16,561 bases of DNA, taken from Sulfurospirillaceae bacterium. Lineage in GTDB: Bacteria; Campylobacterota; Campylobacteria; Campylobacterales; Sulfurospirillaceae. Shown piece by piece: positions 1 to 8,112 of this stretch (positions are counted from its first letter, which is position 1; each line of letters begins with the position of its first letter). The position numbers and the translations under genes are program-made. The DNA lies in assembly GCA_028705785.1 (NCBI GenBank), contig JAQWCT010000026.1:1-16561 (forward strand), in the 5' to 3' direction. A model generated the notes under the pieces. It saw nothing but the letters and a program-made list of their open reading frames with translations, was not told the DNA's origin and searched no databases.

Positions 1-849
1 GGTGGCACACTGTGGGATAACAAAACCCTCTACGAACTCTATCAAGGCGCTTTCACCCCATGGGAATGGCACGAAGAACTTTTCCGTGTTGCCAAAGAAG
101 AGGGACTTTTGTGCTTCTCAACCCCTTTTGATAAAAGTGCCGTAGACTTTTTAGAAACCCTAAATCCCCCAGCCTATAAAGTAGCAAGTTTTGAGATTAC
201 AGACTATGCACTCGTGCGGTATATCGCCTCTAAACACAAGCCCATCATCATTTCCACAGGCATCGCAACCCTTCAAGAGATAGAAGATGTCGTTGCCATT
301 TGCAAAGAGGAAAATAACCACGACATTATTTTGCTTCAATGCACCTCATCGTATCCCGCATCATTAGAGAGTGCCAATCTTTTAACCATCAAAGATTTAA
401 GCCAGAGATTTGGTGTCATTTCGGGCTTTTCAGACCATACACTGGGCATCACTGCGCCCATTGCTGCTGTAGCACTTGGCGCTAAAGTCATTGAAAAACA
501 TTTCATTTTAGACAAAGCTATCGGTGGAGCAGATGCCTCTTTTTCGCTTGATGTTGAAGAGTTTTCACACATGGTACAAGCGGTGCGTGACACAGAAAAA
601 CTCTTAGGCAAACCCACCTATAACTTAGATGAAGAAAACATCAAAGGTAGAGTCTTTTCACGAAGCCTTTATGTGGCAAAAGATATCCAAAAAGGCGAAC
701 TCATCACGCTTGAAAATATCCGCTCCATTCGCCCAGGATACGGCTTACACCCCAAATATTTAGGTGAAATTTTGGGTAAAAAGGCTAAGGTTACTTTAAA
801 TTTTGGGGATAGACTTAAAATAGAAAATATAGATCTAGGAAACTCATGA
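1..849 (+). CDS. pseI: Pseudaminic acid synthase PseI, 5'-truncated by window edge
   Basis: This enzyme condenses 2,4-diacetamido-2,4,6-trideoxy-L-altrose with phosphoenolpyruvate to give pseudaminic acid, a cytoplasmic step feeding flagellin or surface-glycan decoration. The frame is open from base 1, and 282 residues are visible. The family is roughly 340-350 residues, so about 60 N-terminal residues lie outside the window. The first visible residues, GGTLWDNKTLYELY followed by TPWEWH and FSTPFDKSAVDFLE, are the PseI version of the NeuB-type barrel and differ from sialic or legionaminic acid synthases. SDHT and VIEKHF carry the expected metal-binding histidines. The last 60 or so residues (GRVFSRSLYVAKDI through GDRLKIENI) form the C-terminal SAF (antifreeze-like) domain. 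The internal TTG at 109 is not the start, because conserved sequence continues upstream. The stop overlaps the ATG of the next gene (ATGA). Base composition is clearly less AT-rich than genes further right. Confidence 0.93.
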   Translation, partial: GGTLWDNKTLYELYQGAFTPWEWHEELFRVAKEEGLLCFSTPFDKSAVDFLETLNPPAYKVASFEITDYALVRYIASKHKPIIISTGIATLQEIEDVVAICKEENNHDIILLQCTSSYPASLESANLLTIKDLSQRFGVISGFSDHTLGITAPIAAVALGAKVIEKHFILDKAIGGADASFSLDVEEFSHMVQAVRDTEKLLGKPTYNLDEENIKGRVFSRSLYVAKDIQKGELITLENIRSIRPGYGLHPKYLGEILGKKAKVTLNFGDRLKIENIDLGNS

Positions 850-1451
850 AGGAAAATCAAATGGATGCTGTCTTGTTTGCAAAACAATATTTAGAAAGAC
901 TGAGCCATCTTTTTACAATTATCGACACAACTGCCATAGGTGAGATTATCAAAATATTAGAAAAAGTCAATACAAACAATGCTTCTGTCTATGTTATTGG
1001 CAATGGTGGAAGTGCGTCAACGGCATCACATATCGTCAACGATATTGGCGTTGGGCTAAGACGGAGAGGTTTGCTGAACATTAATATTCAAGCACTCGCA
1101 GACAATACAGCTTCATGCACAGCCATAGCCAATGACCTCGGCTATGATGACATCTTTTTTATGCAACTCGTAGGCTTACTCAAAAAAGACGATGTTTTAA
1201 TCTCTATCTCTTGCAGTGGAAGTTCACCCAATATCATCAAAGCTTCAACCTACGCAAAAAGCATGGGAGCAACCTTGATAGGTGTGAGTGGTTTTGACGG
1301 TGGTATATTAAAAGATATTTCAGATATTTCATTCCATGTACCAACAGAAAAGGGCGATTATGGGCTTGTTGAAGACATGCACATGATACTTGATCATATT
1401 ATCTACTCTTACTACATCGAAAAAAATAAAAATATATTGGAAAATCATTAA
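846..1451 (+). CDS. GmhA-like SIS-domain sugar-phosphate isomerase
   Basis: A member of the sedoheptulose-7-phosphate isomerase (GmhA) branch of SIS proteins, which interconvert ketose and aldose phosphates for heptose synthesis. Numbering from ATG 846, the phosphosugar-binding segments are IGNGGSASTASHIVND (51-66) and SCSGSSPN (122-129). NDLGYDDIF (96-104) also matches GmhA closely. The 201-residue length is normal for the family. Two starts are possible: ATG 846 in the ATGA overlap with pseI (AGGA 5 nt upstream), or ATG 861 (AAGGA at 849-853, 7 nt upstream), giving 196 residues. Against E. coli GmhA recalled from memory, the metal and active-site set His61/Glu65/Gln172/His180 reads His62/Asp66/Glu176/His184, so two of four positions are changed conservatively. 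The substrate may therefore not be sedoheptulose 7-phosphate. The nearby transketolase pair fits a ketose-phosphate route. Family certain; exact substrate not. Confidence 0.85.
   Translation: MKENQMDAVLFAKQYLERLSHLFTIIDTTAIGEIIKILEKVNTNNASVYVIGNGGSASTASHIVNDIGVGLRRRGLLNINIQALADNTASCTAIANDLGYDDIFFMQLVGLLKKDDVLISISCSGSSPNIIKASTYAKSMGATLIGVSGFDGGILKDISDISFHVPTEKGDYGLVEDMHMILDHIIYSYYIEKNKNILENH
849..853 (+). promoter_or_regulatory. Ribosome binding site supporting the alternative isomerase start at 861
   Basis: AAGGA lies 7 nt before ATG 861, better spacing than the site serving ATG 846. It makes 861 a credible start for the SIS isomerase. Confidence 0.45.
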
Positions 1452-1452
1452 A

Positions 1453-2898
1453 ATGGGAACTTATTTTTTAAATCCTGAAATGGCCTATCAAGAAGCGCTT
1501 CAACAAAAAAGAACTGGCTTACATAACGATTTACAGATATGTTATTACAATGGTGAACCACTCAACAGCGACTTGCCAAACCTTATCAACCTCCCATTGG
1601 AACATATCTATGGCTTTATGTCTGAGACTGATTATAGGATGATACGCGTATTTAGAATAGAGGAAGGCTCAGATCCAGAATTTGACAATAAAATTATCAG
1701 TTATATTGATGTATCACAAAAAAAAGCTATTCTTAAAAAAGCTGAATTTAAAGAATTATTTAAACAAGAAGTGAGAAAGATAAAGTTGGATTTTAGCGAA
1801 CCATTAAGAATATTTTTTATTACCACGAGGGCTACAACCGTATTGCAACATTGTGCAAAAAGTTTAAGGGAAGCATTTACCGATATGGGTTACGAAACAT
1901 TTTTATCCATAGAACACAATGATATGCAAAGCTGGGGAATGGATCAAGACGATAATGATTTTGTATGGCATTTGAAAAATATGCTTGATTTTAAACCTCA
2001 CATTACCATTAATATTGATTATTTGCATAATGACTTTTTGCCTGATGAAATGTTTAATTTTGTATGGTTTCAAGATATGATGCCAATTTTTGATAACAAT
2101 GGGCATGTTAAAACGAGAGAAAGAGATTTCATATTTCATTTAACAACAGGTCTTGGGGATTTACTATCTAAACTTGATATTCGTTCAGAGTATCAGTCAT
2201 TTCTTATGAACACAAAAAACTATAAGCAAAGAGAAGAAATAAAAAAAGAGAAAAAAATAGTATTTATAGGCTCATCCTACAATCATCATATTGATGAAAT
2301 AAGAAGTTATCATTTATTTGAAGAGATATTTAAAGAAATGATAGAAATATTTGAGGAAAAAAATCATTTACCAGATAAGGACATCAAATATTTAATGGCA
2401 AAATACCATCGACCATCTGAGTATTTTGGTGAAATAAATAGATACATAACAAGAGACTATTGTGTAGAAAAATTATGCAAAATCAATACAGGAAAATATA
2501 AAGTAGAAGTTTACGGTGCTGGTTGGGAACACAATAAACATGTAATGCAATGGCACAAAGGAGTAGTTGAATATGGCGAAGATATATCCAAAATTTATAA
2601 TAGTGCCACCTATGGATATTGCGTTGGTGGTTATGTTTTAATGCAACGAACATTAGAATCTGCTTTTAGCGGCACAATTCCTTTAGTTTTGGATGTTAGG
2701 GTAGGAGGGGAAGATACTTATGACAAAAGGATAGAAAAAGGAATTCAATTCTTTAACATCAAAGATCTCGAAAAGATTTTAACTTCTGGCGTTGAAGAAG
2801 AGAAAGATTTTTCTTTTATCCAACAAGAATATGGTTATGAAAAATTTGCCAATAAAATTATTGATATTGTCCACAAGGAATTGTCTTGCAAGCAATAG
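1453..2898 (+). CDS. CgeB-type (GT-B fold) glycosyltransferase
   Basis: A predicted cytoplasmic glycosyltransferase of 481 residues. The C-terminal third shows the pattern of the CgeB/Glyco_trans_1_2 group: VEVYGAGW (351-358), GVVEYGEDISKIYNSA (370-385) and RTLESAFSGTIPLV (399-412), where sugar-nucleotide binding is expected. KIVFIGSSYNHHIDE (268-282) fits the start of that domain. The first 110 residues resemble nothing I recognise; residues 118-250 look like the N-terminal Rossmann half. ATG 1453 is preferred because it follows the previous stop by one base; an upstream in-frame ATG at 1390 would need a 62-nt overlap with the isomerase, and its extra residues are low-complexity lysine-rich sequence. 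GGA at 1439-1441 is a weak binding site. Donor and acceptor cannot be read from the sequence. A second, shorter member of this group is encoded at 13572. Confidence 0.75.
   Translation: MGTYFLNPEMAYQEALQQKRTGLHNDLQICYYNGEPLNSDLPNLINLPLEHIYGFMSETDYRMIRVFRIEEGSDPEFDNKIISYIDVSQKKAILKKAEFKELFKQEVRKIKLDFSEPLRIFFITTRATTVLQHCAKSLREAFTDMGYETFLSIEHNDMQSWGMDQDDNDFVWHLKNMLDFKPHITINIDYLHNDFLPDEMFNFVWFQDMMPIFDNNGHVKTRERDFIFHLTTGLGDLLSKLDIRSEYQSFLMNTKNYKQREEIKKEKKIVFIGSSYNHHIDEIRSYHLFEEIFKEMIEIFEEKNHLPDKDIKYLMAKYHRPSEYFGEINRYITRDYCVEKLCKINTGKYKVEVYGAGWEHNKHVMQWHKGVVEYGEDISKIYNSATYGYCVGGYVLMQRTLESAFSGTIPLVLDVRVGGEDTYDKRIEKGIQFFNIKDLEKILTSGVEEEKDFSFIQQEYGYEKFANKIIDIVHKELSCKQ
2875..2879 (+). promoter_or_regulatory. 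Ribosome binding site for TTG start at 2886
   Basis: AAGGA sits inside the end of the preceding glycosyltransferase gene, 6 nt before TTG 2886. It is the main reason to accept TTG as the start of the transketolase N-terminal half. Confidence 0.6.
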
Positions 2899-3677
2899 CT
2901 ACAAACATTAGAAAAAATATTTTGCACATCGCAAATCTTGCAGGCTCCCCTCATATTGGTTCTGCTTTGAGTTGCGCAGACATTTTAACTGCTTTATATT
3001 TTGATATCTTAAATTTAGAGGATTATGACAACAGAGACCTATTTATACTTTCCAAGGCTCATTCGGCTATGGCTTTGTATGCGACATTGTACGAAAAAGG
3101 TCTGTTGACAAAAGAAGAGATGGAAGGTTACTATCAAAACGGCGGTAGTTTACCTGCACACACTGATAGATTTACAAACCCTTACATTGAAATTAGTGCT
3201 GGAAGTTTAGGGCATGGATTGCCAATGGCAGTTGGTATGGCACACGCTTTAAAACTTAAAAAAAGCAATAGAAAAGTTTTTGTCTTAATGGGCGATGGAG
3301 AATCGCAAGAGGGAAGTGTCTGGGAAGCTGCTATGCTAGCGCCCAAACTTGAACTCAATAATGTAACAGTATTGATAGATAGAAATAACCTTCAAGGTTA
3401 CGGTAGAGCTGATGAGCTGCTCTCTTATGAACCCATAGACAAGAAGTTTGAAGCTTTTAATTGGGAAGTATTGAGGATCAATGGACACAATGCAAACGCC
3501 ATCAAAGATGCTACTAATATGAAAACGAATAAACCAAAAATGATAATATGCGATACAATCAAGGGTAAAGGTGTGAGTTTCATGGAAGATCAACTGATTT
3601 GGCACTACTATATAGTTACCGATGAAATAAAACAAAAAGCTATAGTAGAACTAGAGGAATCTTTACATGAGAAATAG
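2886..3677 (+). CDS. Transketolase, N-terminal (TPP-binding) subunit
   Basis: The diphosphate-binding half of a split transketolase, 263 residues. The TPP/Mg motif is MGDGES (135-140) through DRNN (165-168). SPHIGSALS (21-29), SKAHSA (56-61) and AGSLGHGLP (105-113) match the conserved N-terminal transketolase segments, including histidines that contact TPP and substrate. With the next gene it should move a two-carbon ketol unit between sugar phosphates. TTG is taken as the start because it has a good AAGGA site and no in-frame ATG precedes the conserved region; it overlaps the previous gene by 13 nt. Split pairs like this occur both as housekeeping-like transketolases and in sugar-biosynthesis clusters. 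Placement between a glycosyltransferase and a methyltransferase argues for the second, probably making a keto-sugar precursor. The product is not determinable. Confidence 0.9.
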   Translation: MQAIATNIRKNILHIANLAGSPHIGSALSCADILTALYFDILNLEDYDNRDLFILSKAHSAMALYATLYEKGLLTKEEMEGYYQNGGSLPAHTDRFTNPYIEISAGSLGHGLPMAVGMAHALKLKKSNRKVFVLMGDGESQEGSVWEAAMLAPKLELNNVTVLIDRNNLQGYGRADELLSYEPIDKKFEAFNWEVLRINGHNANAIKDATNMKTNKPKMIICDTIKGKGVSFMEDQLIWHYYIVTDEIKQKAIVELEESLHEK

Positions 3678-4542
3678 TGTAGCCAATGAAATCAAAAAAC
3701 TTGCTCAAACAGATAAGCGTCTTTTTGTCATTTCAGGAGATGCAGGGCTGGGTGTATGGGATGATTTTAAAGATAGCGAGCAATTTATCAATACAGGAGT
3801 AAACGAACAACTTGATATCGGTTTTGGTGCGGGAATGTCTTTGATGGGGCATAAAGTCATTTATTATAATATCGCTCCGTTTGTCATCATGCGTCCTTAT
3901 GAATTTATACGAAATGACATTTGCTATCAAGAGCTGCCGATGATACTTATAGGGACAGGCAGTGGCATAACTTATGCTCCAGCAGGTGTTACACACTATG
4001 TGGTTGAGGACATTGCACTCGCTTCAACAATGCCAAATCTTGATATATTTTCACCTGCCGATCCAATCGAAGCAGTTGCGTGCTTGCAGTATGCTTATCA
4101 AAGTAAAAAACCTAGCTATATAAGAATTGCTAAAAATGGTGAAGATATTATCCACACAAAAAGTATAGATATAACTAAACCCATCTTTCTGCATAAAACT
4201 GATTCTAAAAATATCTTGATTTTGCATGGCTCAATTGCAGATGAAGTTACAACGATTTTAGACATAGTTGATATTAACATCGTAAGTATGCCTATGCTAA
4301 CGAGTGATTTTGATTGGAATGATTTTTTAAATGATTTTGATAAAATATTTACCCTAGAAGAGCATTTTATCAATGGTGGATTGGGTACGCTTTTGCGCGA
4401 TAAGGTTGATAAGAAGATACATAAATTTGGTCTCAAAAATGAATACATTCACACCATTGGCAATAGAAACTACCTTCGAGAATACTACGAAATAGATGGC
4501 AAAAGTATCGGCAATAAGATAAAAGGAATTATTCATGGGTAA
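3667..4542 (+). CDS. Transketolase, C-terminal (pyrimidine-binding) subunit
   Basis: The partner of the preceding subunit, 291 residues, carrying the pyrimidine-binding and C-terminal transketolase domains. INTGVNEQ (41-48) holds the glutamate (Glu47) that activates the TPP aminopyrimidine. YAPAGVTHYVVEDIA (103-117) and PADPIEA (about 130-136) are the expected conserved segments. After residue 180 comes the smaller C-terminal domain, ending in IDGKSIGNKIKGIIHG. The start is well supported: GAGGA at 3654-3658 lies 8 nt upstream, and the gene overlaps the N-terminal subunit by 11 nt, so translational coupling for equimolar production is likely. No truncation or missing catalytic residue is evident. 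The active enzyme should be an alpha2beta2-type complex with one TPP site at each interface; that is family knowledge and not seen here. Confidence 0.9.
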   Translation: MRNSVANEIKKLAQTDKRLFVISGDAGLGVWDDFKDSEQFINTGVNEQLDIGFGAGMSLMGHKVIYYNIAPFVIMRPYEFIRNDICYQELPMILIGTGSGITYAPAGVTHYVVEDIALASTMPNLDIFSPADPIEAVACLQYAYQSKKPSYIRIAKNGEDIIHTKSIDITKPIFLHKTDSKNILILHGSIADEVTTILDIVDINIVSMPMLTSDFDWNDFLNDFDKIFTLEEHFINGGLGTLLRDKVDKKIHKFGLKNEYIHTIGNRNYLREYYEIDGKSIGNKIKGIIHG

Positions 4543-5197
4543 ACTTTTAGAAATTGTCACTAAACTCCATAAAAAAACGGCAAGAGATTATGTGTCTAGA
4601 ATGGTTGATGATAAGATTAACTGTATGATTAAGGCGAAAGAGTATGGATACAACTACTGGGATGGCGATAGAAGATATGGCTATGGCGGTTATCATTATG
4701 ATGGACGATGGAAGGTCATCGCACAAGATTTAATTAAGCAATATAATTTAATAGATGGCTGTAAAATACTCGATGTTGGTTGCGGTAAAGCATTTTTACT
4801 TTATGAGTTAAAACAGTTGCTCCCCAATGCAACTGTCGTTGGTTTTGATTATTCGCAATATGCACTTGAGACTGCAAAAAGTGAAATTAAAGAGTCCCTA
4901 TTTAAACATAACGCGCAAGATGTCTATCCTTTTGAAGATAGCGAATTTGATTTAGTCATTTCGCTAACGACTTTACATAACTTGAGAATCTACGATTTAA
5001 AAAAAGCCGTTCAAGAGTGTCAACGCGTTGGAAAAAACAAATACATTCTTGTTGAAGCCTACAGAAATGAAGCTGAACTTTTTAATTTAGAATGCTGGGC
5101 GCTTACATGTGAGAGCTTTTTTAGGCCAGAAGAGTGGATATGGATGTATGAAGAATGGGGATATAATGGTGATTATGAATTTATATATTTTGAGTAA
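4535..5197 (+). CDS. Class I SAM-dependent methyltransferase of sugar locus
   Basis: A 220-residue methyltransferase with motif I ILDVGCGKAFLLYE (78-91), an acidic turn VVGFDYS at the end of strand 2 and DLVISLTTLHNL as the strand-4 region. Before the core is an aromatic, glycine-rich stretch, YWDGDRRYGYGGYHYDGRW (41-59), that I associate with methyltransferases found next to split transketolases and radical SAM genes in sugar clusters. It probably forms a lid or substrate-recognition element. The start has AAGGA at 4523-4527, 7 nt upstream, and overlaps the transketolase gene by 8 nt. The protein is likely cytoplasmic and may methylate a small sugar or sugar nucleotide; the target is unknown. 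A resemblance to methyltransferases of Campylobacter capsule phosphoramidate loci is an impression only. Confidence 0.8.
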   Translation: MGKLLEIVTKLHKKTARDYVSRMVDDKINCMIKAKEYGYNYWDGDRRYGYGGYHYDGRWKVIAQDLIKQYNLIDGCKILDVGCGKAFLLYELKQLLPNATVVGFDYSQYALETAKSEIKESLFKHNAQDVYPFEDSEFDLVISLTTLHNLRIYDLKKAVQECQRVGKNKYILVEAYRNEAELFNLECWALTCESFFRPEEWIWMYEEWGYNGDYEFIYFE

Positions 5198-5209
5198 AGT
5201 GAAAGTTTA

Positions 5210-6280
5210 ATGGCAAATAAATACTCTAATTTGAAAATATTTCACTATCAAGATAAGCTCGATAGCTTAGTGCAAGATAAAAATGAAATAAAAGCACCTA
5301 TTCACATAAGAATAAAACCAACAAATTCTTGCAATCATAACTGCTGGTACTGTGCCTATAAATCTGATCATCTTCAGTTGGGTCAAGACATGGTAGAAAA
5401 AGATTTCATACCACTTGAAAAAATGTTGGAAATTCTTGAGGACATAAAAGACATGGGCGTGCAAGCCATCACTTTTAGTGGTGGTGGGGAGCCTTTTACC
5501 TATCGATATTTTAGCCAGACAATTAAAAAGCTCATTGAGTATGATATACCTTTTGCAAGTTTGACAAATGGAAGCAGACTTAGTGGTGAAATAGCAGAAC
5601 TTTTTGCTCATCATGCAACTTGGCTCAGAGTTTCTATAGATGGTTGGAATGACGAAAGTTATGCCCGTGCGAGAGATGTAAAAGTTGGAGAATTTAGTAA
5701 AATTATTGATAACATGAAAAACTTTTCAGCCCTTGGCGGAAGGTGTGCTTTGGGTGTGAGCTTCATAGTCGATAATCAAAACTACACCCATACTTATGAG
5801 TTTGTTAAACTCATTAAGGACACAGGAGCAAGTAGTATTAAAATATCTCCTTGCGTTGTGAGCAATCATGCACAGGAAAATGACAACTATCATCAACCAC
5901 TTTTTAGTGAGATGCAAGAGCAGATAAAAAGAGCAAGAGCAGATTTTGAAGATAGTAATTTTGAGCTATATGATTCTTATCATCTTTTTGGCGAGGAAAT
6001 CGACAAGAAATATAGGTGGTGTCCTTTCCAACAAATTCTTCCCGTCATTGGAGCAGATTTAAATATCTATCCACGTCAAGACAAAGCTTACAACTTAGAC
6101 AACGGCTTAGTGGGCACCATAAAAGATAAACGATTTAAAGATTTTTGGTTTAATGACAAAGAAAAATTTTTCAAAATTAATCCAAGCTGCGATTGTCAAA
6201 ATAGATGTGTTGCTGATGAAAAAAATAAGATGATACTCAATTATTTGGATGTAGACAATAAACATTTGGGGTTTGTGTAA
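5210..6280 (+). CDS. Radical SAM protein with C-terminal twitch/SPASM-like domain
   Basis: A 356-residue radical SAM enzyme. The [4Fe-4S]-SAM motif is CNHNCWYC (Cys41, Cys45, Cys48), preceded by IHIRIKPTNS, the first strand of the barrel. FSGGGEP (89-95) is the SAM-binding GGE motif. The C-terminal part has Cys271 in WCPF, then GADLNIYP where a SPASM domain usually has a cysteine after the YP, then a cluster Cys327, Cys329, Cys333. This suggests one auxiliary iron-sulfur cluster (twitch) instead of the two of a full SPASM. Such enzymes start radical chemistry on peptides, sugars or nucleosides. In this sugar operon, dehydrogenation, epimerisation or carbon-skeleton change of a glycan precursor is plausible, but the substrate is unknown. 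It follows the methyltransferase by 12 nt and overlaps the next gene by one base (TAATG). Confidence 0.88.
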   Translation: MANKYSNLKIFHYQDKLDSLVQDKNEIKAPIHIRIKPTNSCNHNCWYCAYKSDHLQLGQDMVEKDFIPLEKMLEILEDIKDMGVQAITFSGGGEPFTYRYFSQTIKKLIEYDIPFASLTNGSRLSGEIAELFAHHATWLRVSIDGWNDESYARARDVKVGEFSKIIDNMKNFSALGGRCALGVSFIVDNQNYTHTYEFVKLIKDTGASSIKISPCVVSNHAQENDNYHQPLFSEMQEQIKRARADFEDSNFELYDSYHLFGEEIDKKYRWCPFQQILPVIGADLNIYPRQDKAYNLDNGLVGTIKDKRFKDFWFNDKEKFFKINPSCDCQNRCVADEKNKMILNYLDVDNKHLGFV

Positions 6281-8112
6281 TGAAAGAAGAATATAATATA
6301 TTATTAATAGCTCCAAGATACGGAGTATATGGGCTATACTATAGTTTTCCAATTGGATTAGCATGTATATCAAGTTCTCTAAAATATAATGGCCATAAAG
6401 TAAAATGTTTGAATTTAAATCATTATGAAAATGAAGATGAAATTCTTGATACTATAATGGCAGAAAATAATATAAAAATTGTTGCAACAGGTGGTCTATC
6501 TGCTCATTATAACGGAATAAAAAAGCTAAGAGAAAAATTTAAAAAATATGATAACCTTGTATTCATTTTAGGGGGAGGTATTATCAGTAGCGAGCCTGAG
6601 CTAATGTTTAATTCTCTTGATATAGATTATGGCGTTTTAAATGAAGGCGAGGAAACTATTGTTGAATTAGCTAATCATATTTTGCATAATGCTGATTCAA
6701 GAATAGAAGATATAAAAGGAATTATATATAGAAAAAACACATTTGCAACGCTGACGGAAGCAAGAAACAATATTGAAAATCTTGATAACTTACCTTTCCC
6801 TGATTATGACGGTTTTGAAATAGCTAAATATTTAGATATGCAAAAGCCAAATGACGAGTTTACACTTTCAATATATGACAATCCTAGAATGATTCCTATT
6901 ATGACAACTAGATCTTGCCCATTCAGTTGTACTTTTTGCTATCACCCTCTTGGAAAAAAATATAGAATTTCTTCATTGGATTATTTTTTTAAATGGCTAG
7001 ATTATCTAGTATCCAAATATGATATAAATATTTTAATGCTTCTAGATGAACTTTTTTCTGTCAACAAACCAAGAATGTTGGAGTTCGCAAAAAGAATAAA
7101 GCCTTATAAATTAAAATGGTCTGCTGCTATGAGGGTAACTGATGTTGACAATGAAACTTTAGAAGTACTTAAAGATGCAGGATTGTATTTTATAGGTTAT
7201 GGTCTCGAGAGTGCAAGCAATACCATTTTAACAAACATGAAGAAAAAGATTAAAATTTCAGATATAGAAAATGCTTTATTTCTAACCAGGAAGCATAATA
7301 TTGGCATTCAAGGAAACTTTATATTTGGTGATCCTGCAGAAACAGAAGAAACTTATAACGAAACTTTAAGTTGGTGGAAAAAAAATATAGAGTATCAAGT
7401 TATGCTATCTTCAATCTCAGCATATCCTGGTACACCTATATACTTAGAAGCTTTGGCTAATGGTAAAATACGAGATAGATTACAATTTATTCAAGATGGC
7501 TGTCCACAAATTAACCTTACAAAAATGACAGATGAATCTTATATAAATATGAGACAAAATATTATAAATAGTATTTTTGAATATAAGATTTACCCTGAAG
7601 TTTTAAAAAGTGAAATAATTGGCTTTGATAAATATAGAGGAAATTTATATTCAATATTATTAATTTGTCCACATTGTAATAAAAAAAATCACTATCTAAA
7701 TATGCACAAAGTAGAATCATTCGTGACGAAGGTATGTTGTAAATATTGTATACAAAAATTTGATGTAAATAGTGACAAAATGTTTTGTGATTATGAATTT
7801 GAAGATACATATTTTTTAAATGCAAACAGAGCATTGGAAGTTGCAAAAGAAAACAATACAATCAAACTAAAGGGAAAAGAACTTATACAAACATGCTACT
7901 ATGAAGGTAATGTGCTAGAAGGTGCTCCATTTAATTGTGTAAATGTTCCATACAGTAATTTTAAAAAATTTTTCATCACTAATAAACAGTATAGAATTCC
8001 AACAAAAATTGAATTTGGTTTAGCTAGTTTCGTAAAAGATAGAAGAACAGCAGAAATTGAATTTTTTAATATGAGAATAGAATTATCCAACGAGAGAATA
8101 ACCATTGAATAA
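6280..8112 (+). CDS. B12-binding-domain radical SAM protein with cysteine-rich C-terminal extension
   Basis: A 610-residue cobalamin-type (class B) radical SAM protein. Residues 1-135 form the B12-binding Rossmann domain, with VFILGGGIISSEPE and DYGVLNEGEETIVEL in the expected order. IKGIIYR and LDNLPFPDYDGFE are linker motifs typical of this class. No DxHxxG motif is visible, so cobalamin would bind base-off without a histidine ligand, as in several characterised members. The radical SAM cluster is CPFSCTFC (Cys213, Cys217, Cys220), and GYGLESAS and AYPGTPIY follow as usual. After about residue 400 comes an extension with CPHC (463-466) and CCKYC (486-490), resembling a zinc ribbon, then a tail rich in beta-strand-forming residues. 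Many relatives methylate unactivated carbon or phosphorus; others rearrange rings. The gene is markedly AT-rich compared with its left neighbours and overlaps the SDR by 8 nt. Confidence 0.88.
   Translation: MKEEYNILLIAPRYGVYGLYYSFPIGLACISSSLKYNGHKVKCLNLNHYENEDEILDTIMAENNIKIVATGGLSAHYNGIKKLREKFKKYDNLVFILGGGIISSEPELMFNSLDIDYGVLNEGEETIVELANHILHNADSRIEDIKGIIYRKNTFATLTEARNNIENLDNLPFPDYDGFEIAKYLDMQKPNDEFTLSIYDNPRMIPIMTTRSCPFSCTFCYHPLGKKYRISSLDYFFKWLDYLVSKYDINILMLLDELFSVNKPRMLEFAKRIKPYKLKWSAAMRVTDVDNETLEVLKDAGLYFIGYGLESASNTILTNMKKKIKISDIENALFLTRKHNIGIQGNFIFGDPAETEETYNETLSWWKKNIEYQVMLSSISAYPGTPIYLEALANGKIRDRLQFIQDGCPQINLTKMTDESYINMRQNIINSIFEYKIYPEVLKSEIIGFDKYRGNLYSILLICPHCNKKNHYLNMHKVESFVTKVCCKYCIQKFDVNSDKMFCDYEFEDTYFLNANRALEVAKENNTIKLKGKELIQTCYYEGNVLEGAPFNCVNVPYSNFKKFFITNKQYRIPTKIEFGLASFVKDRRTAEIEFFNMRIELSNERITIE

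Noticed and set aside
336..617. Open frames on the minus strand here and elsewhere (for example 1903-2139, 3336-3635, 5267-5614, 7562-7861, 13247-13522)
   Set aside because: All lie opposite strongly supported + strand genes, carry no recognisable motif and are rich in residues typical of antisense translation of AT-rich genes.
1390..1452. Upstream ATG 1390 as start of the first CgeB-type glycosyltransferase
   Set aside because: It would overlap the isomerase by 62 nt, and the extra residues are low-complexity lysine-rich sequence; ATG 1453 directly follows the previous stop.
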